Shown: positions 1 to 6,185 of the stretch, piece after piece | Numbering within the stretch: position 1 is the stretch's first letter | Layout: every line of letters begins with the position of its first letter | Assembly (NCBI GenBank): GCA_046154695.1 | Contig: JBJXFI010000439.1 | Span: 1 to 6,779, forward strand | Origin: DALYLB01 sp046154695 | Lineage (GTDB): Bacteria; Acidobacteriota; Blastocatellia; RBC074 | Direction: 5' to 3' | DNA: 6,779 nucleotides | Notes under the pieces: model-generated | Told to the model about the DNA's origin: nothing | The model's database searches: none | Seen by the model: the letters and a program-made list of their open reading frames with translations, nothing else | Position numbers and translations under genes: made by a program

Positions 1-62
<62 letters not shown>

Positions 63-130
63 CTTCCTCATCTTTTAATGTCTCCTTGTCGTCCCCAGGG
101 CTCCTCCGCATTATTTGAAAGGTATTGGGT

Positions 131-898
131 TTAGGGTTTTCGATATCCAGGCCGTCCTGCCTGCGGGTCATACTCCTCTCCATGCTTATTCGGATGCGGG
201 CGGGGAACATACCCCTCCTCGCTGACCCGAATCAACCCCAGATCCTGCTCCGCCTGCGAAACCTGCAGATTCCGCGAAAGGCTCGCCAATGTTTCCGGCA
301 GCGCCCGCTCATGCCAGATTTCCAGCCGATAGCGCCCCATCCCGACATTGTTGATCGCAAAGGCGCCCGAATTATCGGTGACGGCGAAATAGGGCGTATC
401 GAGCGCCACCACCACCGCGCTCATATGCGGGTGGATATTGCAGAAAATAAACGAAATTCCCGGGCGATTGAAGATGACCGGCCGCGTCTCGCCGCTGGCA
501 TACAATCCGAGATCGAACTTCCTGCCGTTATAGATCGAAAAGACGTTGTGGAAAAACGGGTCGCTGTTCGGGAAATCGACCATGGAACCGGTCTCGACCG
601 CGACCACGTGCGGAACAAACCGCTTGTTGCGCTGATCGAGAATGATCTTCCGCCGCGAGGCTCCCCGCAGCGCGGCCCCATCCAGCGGCTTCAACCAGAC
701 CACGACGCCGCTCGGATTGATCTTCCCGTTCCGCGGCATCAGCCGGGTGTTAATTAATTCCACGCGCCCCCGAACCGTCGCTCCCTGCGCGGCGGCAACT
801 TCCGGGCGGGCTGGGAAATCCGGAAAAAAAAGGGCCGGAAGGAAGAGAAGAAGCGCCCCGGGACCGAGGCGGCGGATGGCGGATCGTTCAGTGTTCAT
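131..898 (-). CDS. Exported cupredoxin-like (blue copper) protein with carboxypeptidase-regulatory-like module
   Basis: This is a 255-residue protein. An Arg-Arg segment and a hydrophobic stretch at about residues 11-25 look like a signal peptide, with possible cleavage near AAAQ-GA (about 36-39), so it should act in the periplasm or envelope. Residues 40-75 form a beta-rich start. A cupredoxin-type site follows: His117 (FFHNVF), then Cys153, His156 and Met159 in CNIHPHM. The C-x2-H-x2-M spacing is that of the amicyanin type-1 copper site, so the ligand set is complete. Residues 170-197 (TDNSGAF, GRYRLEIWHE) match the end of a carboxypeptidase-regulatory-like/plastocyanin module. The tail after 225 is polar and rich in Pro, Gly and charge. 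The ATG overlaps the upstream regulator gene by 11 bp and has no convincing Shine-Dalgarno sequence, which suggests translational coupling. Copper binding and an electron-transfer role are inferred; the redox partner is not in the window. Confidence 0.85.
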   Translation of the reverse strand: MNTERSAIRRLGPGALLLFLPALFFPDFPARPEVAAAQGATVRGRVELINTRLMPRNGKINPSGVVVWLKPLDGAALRGASRRKIILDQRNKRFVPHVVAVETGSMVDFPNSDPFFHNVFSIYNGRKFDLGLYASGETRPVIFNRPGISFIFCNIHPHMSAVVVALDTPYFAVTDNSGAFAINNVGMGRYRLEIWHERALPETLASLSRNLQVSQAEQDLGLIRVSEEGYVPRPHPNKHGEEYDPQAGRPGYRKP

Positions 899-2342
899 TC
901 AATTTATTGAGGTCGATTCCCAGGCGCTCGGCCTTGCGATAGAGCGAGTATCGCCCGATCCCCAGCAACTCCGCCGCGCGCAGCTTGTTGCCCTTCGTGT
1001 AACGAAGCGTCGCCAGGATGTGATCGCGCTCGACCTCCTCGATCGTTCGCGGAACCCCGCACATCCAGAATGCGCCTGCCCCGCCTGCCCCGCCTGCCTG
1101 TCCGCGCGCTTCGCTCATGATCTCGGCCGGCGCCGAGGGCCTCGCGATGGGGCCGGCGCTCGTGCGCTCCAGGCGGATCGGTGTGAATTGCGTGAAATCT
1201 TCCGGGATCAACTTTCCGCTGATGTTCAAGGTCACGGCGCGTTCGACCGCATTCTCCAATTCGCGCACATTTCCCTGCCATTCGAAACCGGTCAGCCAGT
1301 CGATCGTCTCCTTCGAAGCGATGACCTGCTTCCCGAGATTCCCGTTGATCCGCGCCAGGAAATGCTCCACCAGCAGCGGAATGTCCTCGCGGCGTTCGCG
1401 CAGCGGCGGCAGCTCGATATTGATCACGCCCAGCCGGTAGAGCAGATCCCGCCGAAAATCGTCCGCATTGAGCAACTCCTCGACGCGGCGGTTGGTCGCC
1501 GCCACGATCCGCACATCGACGCCGCGCGATTCGCCCGCTCCCACGGGGCGAACCTCCTGCTCCTGGAGCACCCGCAGCAATTTGACCTGAAAGGCCGGCG
1601 ACGTTTCCGAGATCTCATCGAGAAAGATCGTCCCGCCGTTGGCCGTCTCGAATACTCCGCGATGATTGTTCATCGCGCCGGTGAACGCTCCTCGCACGTG
1701 GCCGAACAGCTCCGATTCGAGCAGCGTCTCGGTGAAGGCCCCGCAGTTGACGGGAATGAACGGCCGCTTCGCCCGCGGACTGTTGTCATGCAGCGCCCGG
1801 GCGATCAACTCCTTCCCCGTCCCGCTCTCCCCGCTGATCAGAACCGTCGAATCGGTCGCCGCCACGCGCGCGATCGCCCGATAGATCGACACCATCACCG
1901 AACTCCGCCCCACGATCGTCGGCGGGGTCCGCGGTTTCGCCTGCACCTTGCCGCGGCCCAGGCGCTGCTGGCTCCGCCACTCGATCGCCCGGCGCAGCGC
2001 CGAGATCAACTCCGCGCCCCGAAACGGCTTGCCGATATAATCAAACGCCTCCGCGCGCACCGCCTCCGCCGCCGACTCCATCGATCCATGCGCCGTCACC
2101 ACGATCACCGGCAATTGCGCCGCCCGCTTCCGAATCTCCCGCAACACATCGATTCCCGAGGTCTCCCCCAGCATTAAATCCAGCAGAACCACGTCACACG
2201 ACGGATCCTCGCACTCCACAAGCGCATCCTCGCCGTTGTCCACCAGCCGCGCCGAAAACCCCTCGACCTCCACCAGGTTCTTGGCGACTATGCCGAACTC
2301 CGCATCATCATCCACAATCAGCACTCTTCCCGATGCACTCAT
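888..2342 (-). CDS. Sigma-54-dependent NtrC-family response regulator
   Basis: This 484-residue cytoplasmic activator has the full NtrC layout. The receiver domain (about 5-120) has acidic Asp11-13, phospho-acceptor Asp55, Thr83 and Lys105. The AAA+ sigma-54 interaction domain (about 143-375) has Walker A GESGTGKE (171-178), the sigma-54-contacting GAFTGA loop (218-223) and Walker B GGTIFLDE (236-243). A Fis-type helix-turn-helix lies at about 433-475 (RAAELLGIGRYSLYRKAERLG). All key residues are intact, so it should respond to phosphorylation and remodel sigma-54 RNA polymerase. The linker between AAA+ and HTH (about 392-430) is long and has a Gly/Ala stretch encoded by a 9-nt tandem repeat. 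The ATG at 2342 is preceded by GGAG with 7-nt spacing. No cognate histidine kinase lies in the window. The gene overlaps the downstream cupredoxin gene, which makes that gene a co-expressed partner and perhaps an output. A sigma-54-like promoter lies just upstream. The regulon is unknown. Confidence 0.96.
   Translation of the reverse strand: MSASGRVLIVDDDAEFGIVAKNLVEVEGFSARLVDNGEDALVECEDPSCDVVLLDLMLGETSGIDVLREIRKRAAQLPVIVVTAHGSMESAAEAVRAEAFDYIGKPFRGAELISALRRAIEWRSQQRLGRGKVQAKPRTPPTIVGRSSVMVSIYRAIARVAATDSTVLISGESGTGKELIARALHDNSPRAKRPFIPVNCGAFTETLLESELFGHVRGAFTGAMNNHRGVFETANGGTIFLDEISETSPAFQVKLLRVLQEQEVRPVGAGESRGVDVRIVAATNRRVEELLNADDFRRDLLYRLGVINIELPPLRERREDIPLLVEHFLARINGNLGKQVIASKETIDWLTGFEWQGNVRELENAVERAVTLNISGKLIPEDFTQFTPIRLERTSAGPIARPSAPAEIMSEARGQAGGAGGAGAFWMCGVPRTIEEVERDHILATLRYTKGNKLRAAELLGIGRYSLYRKAERLGIDLNKLNEH
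1074..1100 (-). repeat. 9-bp tandem triplicate inside regulator linker
   Basis: Three consecutive 9-bp units on the plus strand (GCCTGCCCC, GCCTGCCCC, GCCTGCCTG) encode the QAGGAGGAG part of the linker between the AAA+ and Fis domains. The unit length is a multiple of three, so gain or loss of copies would keep the frame and change only linker length. Confidence 0.7.
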
Positions 2343-2373
2343 CTCTTCACTCCATTCTCCACGCGTTGAATTT

Positions 2374-2386
2374 GCTCAGTCTGAGC
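2374..2386. promoter_or_regulatory. Perfect palindrome at predicted start of regulator transcript
   Basis: GCTCAG-T-CTGAGC is a perfect 6-1-6 inverted repeat. It sits immediately downstream of the candidate sigma-54 promoter, spanning the expected transcription start near 2381. It could be an operator or a small leader hairpin; there is no direct evidence for either. Confidence 0.35.
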
Positions 2387-2391
2387 TACGC

Positions 2392-2407
2392 AGCAAATGG
2401 CTTTCCA
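2392..2407 (-). promoter_or_regulatory. Candidate sigma-54 promoter (-24/-12)
   Basis: Read on the minus strand, TGGAAAGCCATTTGCT aligns to the sigma-54 consensus TGGCACG-N4-TTGCW with mismatches only at two positions of the -24 half. The invariant GG and GC are present with exactly 10 nt between them. Transcription would start near 2381, leaving a leader of about 38 nt before the regulator ATG at 2342. Because that gene encodes a sigma-54 activator, this suggests autoregulation. A match of this kind can arise by chance, so it is a candidate only. Confidence 0.45.
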
Positions 2408-2502
2408 GAGCGCGTTTGGCTTCCCCTCCACAGCTATTCCTCGTAAACCCTCTCTTCCCGCGCCTCCAGCACACACCCGCCTTTGCCTTCATAGTCTCAA
2501 AA

Positions 2503-2513
2503 GGTGTCACACC
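2503..2513. promoter_or_regulatory. Candidate enhancer-type palindrome upstream of sigma-54 promoter
   Basis: GGTGT-C-ACACC is a perfect 5-1-5 inverted repeat about 125 bp upstream of the predicted start at 2381. That is the usual distance for activator sites of NtrC-family proteins. It also lies upstream of the regulator rather than in any coding region. Binding by the encoded Fis-type HTH is an inference; only one such copy was noticed. Confidence 0.3.
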
Positions 2514-2552
2514 GAATCGATCAATGCAACAATCTGAGTCGATTGGAGCGGC

Positions 2553-2606
2553 AAAAAAAGAGCCATTCCCCCTCCCGGAAGGCGAGATCCGGGAGGGCAA
2601 TGGCTC
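2553..2606 (-). terminator. Rho-independent terminator of hpnH
   Basis: Arms 2560-2579 and 2588-2606 pair almost completely (about 18 bp, with one small internal asymmetry) around an 8-nt loop. On the minus strand the stem is followed directly by seven Ts (the A-run at 2553-2559). It starts 27 nt after the hpnH stop codon. On the plus strand no T-run follows, so it acts in the hpnH direction only and isolates hpnH from the regulator gene. Confidence 0.92.
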
Positions 2607-2632
2607 TTGCCGCAGCCTGTCGATGCCGGTCC

Positions 2633-3649
2633 TCAGTTGAGGCCGCGGATCGATACAAGCATATTCCTGAGGCTGCTCGTGGCATCGATCACGGCCGTCG
2701 GCTCGTATCCGCAATGAACCATGCAGTCGCGACACCGGGGATTTCCGCTCTTGTGGCCGTAATTTTCCCAGTTGGTGGTTTCGAGGAGTTCCCTGTAGCT
2801 GGAAGCATAGCTCTCATTCAGGAGATAGCAGGGGCGCTGCCAGCCGAAGATGTTGTAGTTGGGGCTTCCCCACGGCGTGCATTCATAGTCCACCTCGCCC
2901 ATCAGGAATTTGAGGAAGAAGACCGATTGATTGAACCGCCACTTCCGGCCGCGCTCGGAGCGCAGCGGGCCGAGGATCTTGCGGAAGAGCGAATGGGTCT
3001 GCTCGCGTTTGAGAAAATGGTCCTGATCGGGCGCCCAGGCATATCCGTATCCCGGGGAGATCGTCATTCCATCGACGCCGAGTTTCATGAGCATGTCGAA
3101 CATCTCGTGAAACTCCTCCGGATCCTCTCCCTCGAAGACCGTCGTGTTGGTGTTGACGCGAAATCCCCTCCCCCGGGCCGCGTGAATCGCGCCCACTGCC
3201 TGTTCGAAGATCCCCTTGCGATCGACCGATTTGTCATGCGTCTCGCGCATTCCGTCGAGATGCACGTTGAAGGTCAGATACGGCGAGGGGGTGAACCGGT
3301 CGAGGTTCTTCTCCAGCAGGATCGCGTTCGTGCATAGATAAACGAACTTCCCGCGGTCGATCATCCCCTTTGCAATCACGTCGATCTCCGGATGAAGCAG
3401 CGGCTCCCCGCCGGCGATCGTCACCACCGGCGCCCCGCACTCCTCGATCGCGCGAAACGCATCCTCCGGCGGCATGTTCCTCTTCAGAATCTCCCCCGGA
3501 TATTGAATCTTCCCGCACCCGACGCAGGCCAGATTGCAGCGGAAGAGCGGCTCCAGCATCAACACCAGCGGATACCGCTCATTGCCCTTGAATTTCTGTT
3601 TGAAGATATACGCGCCAACAGCGATCGCCTGGCGCAGCGTGATTGCCAT
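2633..3649 (-). CDS. hpnH: Hopanoid biosynthesis radical SAM protein HpnH (adenosylhopene synthase)
   Basis: In characterised bacteria HpnH uses S-adenosylmethionine and a [4Fe-4S] cluster to join a 5'-deoxyadenosyl group to the C30 hopene diploptene, giving adenosylhopane, the first step to C35 extended hopanoids. The 338-residue product has the radical-SAM cluster motif CNLACVGC (Cys38, Cys42, Cys45), the SAM-binding GGEP (80-83) and the HpnH-like N-terminus MAITLRQAIAVGAYIFKQK. Further cysteines occur at 257, 274, 306, 309 and 313 (CRDCMVHCGYE). The length suits the family. The ATG at 3649 is chosen over an in-frame ATG at 3718 because a purine-rich GGGGAGAAGG sits just upstream and the family N-terminus begins there; the longer start would also run into the hairpin at 3717-3773. 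No other hopanoid gene (shc, hpnG) is in the window, so the pathway genes are dispersed. The gene ends in a strong terminator of its own. Confidence 0.95.
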   Translation of the reverse strand: MAITLRQAIAVGAYIFKQKFKGNERYPLVLMLEPLFRCNLACVGCGKIQYPGEILKRNMPPEDAFRAIEECGAPVVTIAGGEPLLHPEIDVIAKGMIDRGKFVYLCTNAILLEKNLDRFTPSPYLTFNVHLDGMRETHDKSVDRKGIFEQAVGAIHAARGRGFRVNTNTTVFEGEDPEEFHEMFDMLMKLGVDGMTISPGYGYAWAPDQDHFLKREQTHSLFRKILGPLRSERGRKWRFNQSVFFLKFLMGEVDYECTPWGSPNYNIFGWQRPCYLLNESYASSYRELLETTNWENYGHKSGNPRCRDCMVHCGYEPTAVIDATSSLRNMLVSIRGLN

Positions 3650-3716
3650 CCTGCCTTCTCCCCTCTTCGGAATTCTTTTGGAAACGGTATTGTTGCAAAA
3701 ATCAAGAAGGGATTCC

Positions 3717-3773
3717 AATTCGCAGCGAAAAGGACGGGGGCAAGGTTTGTCCCCATCCTTTTCGCTGCGAATT
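3717..3773 (-). terminator. Long hairpin downstream of the M28 gene (terminator-like or repeat element)
   Basis: Arms 3717-3739 and 3751-3773 form a 23-bp stem around an 11-nt loop. The only non-identical pair is C/A on the plus strand but G-U on the minus-strand RNA, so the stem is unbroken only in the transcript of these genes. It begins 23 nt after the M28 stop, as a terminator would. However, no T-run follows directly; a five-T tract comes only 16 nt later. It could be a terminator, an mRNA-stabilising 3' structure, or a copy of a dispersed palindromic element. Confidence 0.6.
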
Positions 3774-3796
3774 TCACGTCGTTGCGCTTGCCACGG

Positions 3797-5569
3797 CTAT
3801 TGCGGCTTCTGAGCCTTCTCCGCAGGCTTGCCTGCCTTGGCCGGTCTGGTGTTCACCGGAGCGGCCGGCGCGGCCGCGGCCGCGGGCGCCGTCTCCGGCT
3901 TGACCGCATTCGGCGGAAGCGGCTTGCGGGGGAATTTTTCGTCCCGCATGGCGGCGTTATAAACAAAGGCGGCCATGATGACGGAGGCCTGCTTCATATC
4001 GTCGGCCTGCATGCGTTCATAGACGTCCATGTTCGAATGGTGGGTGCGGGTATCGTACTCGACCGGATCCTGAATGAACTGGAAGCCGGGGAGGCCGACG
4101 CCGTCGTAGGCCAGATGATCGGTGCCGCCAGTGTTGCCGATGGTCAGCGTGGCGGCGCCGAGGTCGCGGAACGGTTCGAGCCAGGCGCGGAAGATCGGCC
4201 GCGCGGCCTCATTGCCTTGCAGGTATACGCCGCGGATCTTGCCTGTTCCGTTATCGAGATTGAAATAGACCGAAAGCTTTTCGTGTTCGGGTTTGAGCAT
4301 GAGCGGGCCGCTGGGGTTCATCATCCCGCGCATGCCGGCGAGGGGATCGCGCTGCTGTTCGGCCTGCTGCTGCGGGGTGGCCGGGCGCGCGGCGAAATGC
4401 TGGGCCACATAGGCGCGCGAGCCGAGCAAGCCCTGCTCTTCCCCGCTCCAGAGGCCGACCCGGATCGTGCGGCGCGGCTGGACGCCGAGCGCCTTGAGAA
4501 TGCGGGCGGCCTCCATCGCCACCGCGCACCCGGCTGCATTGTCGGTCGCGCCCGTTCCGCTGTGCCACGAATCGAGGTGGCCGCCCAGCATCACGACTTC
4601 ATCCTTGAGATCCGTGCCTGGAATCTCGGCGATGGTGTTGTAGGCCATCGGGTCGTCATCGTGGAATCGGGCCTTGATATCGACCTCCATCCGCACCTTG
4701 ACGCCCTTCTCCAGCATGCGCAGGATGCGCCCATAGTGTTCGACCGTCAGCATGATCGAGGGCAGCGCCTGCTGCGCGTTCCTGTCGCGCGGCCCGCCGC
4801 TCGAGACGAAGATCGTTCCGCCATCGCCCACGCGGCTGTAATCGATCAGGACCGCGGCGCCCTCCGAGCGAATGAATTCCGCTCGCTTGTTGTTGAATTC
4901 CATCTGCTGGCGGATCATCCGCATCTGTTCCTCGCTGGGCATTCCGCCCTGCCGGCGGCCGCCCGCGCTCTCGCCCGCATTCGCCATACTGAGCAACTGC
5001 TCATCGGTCATCCGATCCCCCGGCGCCTTGAACATTGCCTTGACCTCGCGCATCGGCTGCGAGAGAACGATCGCGCCCTTCAACTTGCCGCGGTGCTTTT
5101 CGAAATCGGCCTCCGTCCTGATATCGGCGAAGACCACATCCCCCACGACCGGTCCGTCGGTTCCCGGCGTCCATGCCTTCGGATACCCGATCAGCGGAAA
5201 CGGAACCGGCGCGATCACATTGGCGGAGAATTTCTCGAGCGACCAGCCGCGCCCGAACGGCCCCCAGGACTCGAGGTGCGCGTTCTCCATGCCCCATTCC
5301 GCCATCCGGCTCTTCGTCCATTCGTTCGCATGTTTCATCTGCGGCGACCCCGTCAACCGGGGGCCGACGACATCGGTCATCCAGCTCAGCGTATCCATGA
5401 CCTTCGAGCGGTCCATCCCCTCCTCGCGGATCTTCTTCATCATCTCCAGGTCGACCTTCTCGGCTTTCCCTTCCCGGGCAACCTGTGCAACCTGCGCCCC
5501 CGCGGTCAGACACAGGATGAGCATCATTGCAATCGGAGCGACCGCTCCTCGGAATCGACGATTGAACAT
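3797..5569 (-). CDS. Exported M28-family zinc metallopeptidase with PA-type insert
   Basis: This 590-residue protein begins with a signal peptide (FNRRFRGAVAPIAMMLILCLTAGA, cleavage near residue 25), so it should work in the periplasm or outside the cell. An N-terminal peptidase part (about 40-115) is followed by a protease-associated-like insert (about 120-300). The catalytic part (about 305-545) carries the M28 two-zinc residues: His331 (GGHLDSW), bridging Asp343 (TDNAAG), Glu377/Glu378 (SGEEQGLLGS), Asp439 (NLDNGTG) and His510/511 (THHSNMD). The family releases amino acids or dipeptides from peptides; the closest type is probably aminopeptidase/carboxypeptidase Q-like, but specificity cannot be told from sequence. 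A Gln/Met-rich loop (about 395-425) and a low-complexity Ala/Pro/Lys tail (about 555-590) are extra; the tail may be a linker or wall-binding stretch. The ATG at 5569 is preferred over upstream ATGs because AAGGAG precedes it with 8-nt spacing and it opens the signal peptide. Confidence 0.93.
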   Translation of the reverse strand: MFNRRFRGAVAPIAMMLILCLTAGAQVAQVAREGKAEKVDLEMMKKIREEGMDRSKVMDTLSWMTDVVGPRLTGSPQMKHANEWTKSRMAEWGMENAHLESWGPFGRGWSLEKFSANVIAPVPFPLIGYPKAWTPGTDGPVVGDVVFADIRTEADFEKHRGKLKGAIVLSQPMREVKAMFKAPGDRMTDEQLLSMANAGESAGGRRQGGMPSEEQMRMIRQQMEFNNKRAEFIRSEGAAVLIDYSRVGDGGTIFVSSGGPRDRNAQQALPSIMLTVEHYGRILRMLEKGVKVRMEVDIKARFHDDDPMAYNTIAEIPGTDLKDEVVMLGGHLDSWHSGTGATDNAAGCAVAMEAARILKALGVQPRRTIRVGLWSGEEQGLLGSRAYVAQHFAARPATPQQQAEQQRDPLAGMRGMMNPSGPLMLKPEHEKLSVYFNLDNGTGKIRGVYLQGNEAARPIFRAWLEPFRDLGAATLTIGNTGGTDHLAYDGVGLPGFQFIQDPVEYDTRTHHSNMDVYERMQADDMKQASVIMAAFVYNAAMRDEKFPRKPLPPNAVKPETAPAAAAAPAAPVNTRPAKAGKPAEKAQKPQ

Positions 5570-5597
5570 AGGGTTTTCTCCTTGGGAAATGTCTGGC

Positions 5598-5655
5598 GTT
5601 CCGGCTTCAGCCGGTCCGCTCATCAACGAGGGGAAAGGCCGGCTGAAGCCGGAAC
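5598..5655. repeat. REP-like inverted pair in the M28 leader
   Basis: Two 19-nt arms (5598-5616 and 5637-5655) are reverse complements at 18 of 19 positions, around a 20-nt loop. Each arm also contains its own palindrome, CCGGCT-TC-AGCCGG in one and CCGGCT-GA-AGCCGG in the other. The segment can therefore fold as one long stem or two small hairpins, as bacterial REP doublets do. It lies between the TATAAT promoter and the M28 ribosome binding site, so it would be in the mRNA leader. Confidence 0.8.
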
Positions 5656-5691
5656 TCCGAGCGAGCCTCATTTTTCTTTGAATGCGTCCGG

Positions 5692-5697
5692 ATTATA
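5692..5697 (-). promoter_or_regulatory. Candidate -10 element for the M28 gene
   Basis: A perfect TATAAT reads on the minus strand, upstream of the M28 gene and downstream of the terminator at 5726-5775. No good -35 hexamer lies 16-18 nt upstream. Start of transcription would be near 5685, giving a leader of about 115 nt that contains the inverted pair at 5598-5655. In GC-rich surroundings a perfect hexamer in the right place is suggestive. Confidence 0.5.
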
Positions 5698-5725
5698 CGT
5701 CTCTCCGCCGCCAACACCTAGCCCC

Positions 5726-5775
5726 AAAAACGACAGGCGGCAGGTCGAATGCAACCTGCCGCCTGTCGTTTTTTT
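5726..5775. terminator. Bidirectional rho-independent terminator
   Basis: Arms 5731-5745 and 5754-5768 (CGACAGGCGGCAGGT and its exact reverse complement) form a perfect 15-bp stem with an 8-nt loop. On the minus strand the stem is followed by five Ts (5730-5726), and on the plus strand by seven Ts (5769-5775). It starts about 30 nt after the stop of the small exported protein gene and ends that transcript, insulating the M28 promoter. No gene converges on it from the left, so its plus-strand activity may guard against antisense transcription. Confidence 0.93.
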
Positions 5776-5798
5776 CGGAATCCCGATGGATGGCCCGC

Positions 5799-6185
5799 TT
5801 ATCCCTTCGCCACGACATCGGGGGCGATGATGCTCACCTTCTCGGCCTTGAGAATCGTCCGGCCCTTTCGCATTTCGAAACGCCCCAGCACCATCGCGCG
5901 CGTCACGGGGCCGGCCACCAGCGCCTGCCGCTGCGATTTCGACAGGAGTTCCAGCGAGACGACGATCAACGCCTTGCTGTTCGAATCGAACAGATCCAGC
6001 GATAAATAATCGGCTCCGACTGAAACGACCTCCGCCGTGATCGAGACCCGGCGCCCCTCAAACTCCGCCGGACGCGTCACGAAATCCTTCAGTTCTATTC
6101 GGGCATAGTCGCCCTTAACGATGCGACTGTCCCCCAAAGCCAACGCAGAAAGGACACAAACCACCAGAAAAGATCTAACAAACAT
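5799..6185 (-). CDS. Small exported protein with OB-fold-like pattern, function unknown
   Basis: This 128-residue protein begins with a short signal peptide (FVRSFLVVCVLSALALGDS, cleavage near residue 18-20), implying export. Cys10 is inside the hydrophobic core without a clear lipobox. Residues 30-120 alternate hydrophobic strands in the order seen in OB-fold or tRNA-anti-like domains: DFVTRPAEFEGRRVSITAEV, a turn, DYLSLDLFD, a short helix-like segment (about 78-91), then VTRAMVLGRF and RTILKAEKVSII. Such exported OB-like proteins have been linked to binding oligomers or ions; no catalytic residues are seen and no function is claimed. AAGGAG lies 5 nt before the ATG, so the start is secure. 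It is followed by a terminator and stands as its own unit; no clear promoter is recognised upstream. Confidence 0.8.
   Translation of the reverse strand: MFVRSFLVVCVLSALALGDSRIVKGDYARIELKDFVTRPAEFEGRRVSITAEVVSVGADYLSLDLFDSNSKALIVVSLELLSKSQRQALVAGPVTRAMVLGRFEMRKGRTILKAEKVSIIAPDVVAKG

Noticed and set aside
642..2177. Plus-strand open frame of 511 codons
   Set aside because: It is antisense to the fully convincing sigma-54 regulator; the translation is Arg/Pro/His-rich without motifs.
2343..2632. Small genes in the hpnH-regulator gap
   Set aside because: Frames here lack a ribosome binding site and protein-like composition; the gap is explained by a terminator and regulatory sequence.
2504..3337. 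Plus-strand open frame of 277 codons
   Set aside because: It is antisense to hpnH and runs through the hpnH terminator hairpin; no motif or ribosome binding site supports it.
3650..3718. Upstream extension of hpnH to an ATG at 3718
   Set aside because: The extra 23 residues are not part of the HpnH family N-terminus, and the ribosome binding site fits the ATG at 3649.
3392..5830. Very long plus-strand open frame (812 codons)
   Set aside because: It lies antisense to the M28 and hpnH genes and crosses hairpins and a terminator. Its product is Arg/His/Leu-rich with no domain, as expected for the complement of GC-rich coding DNA.
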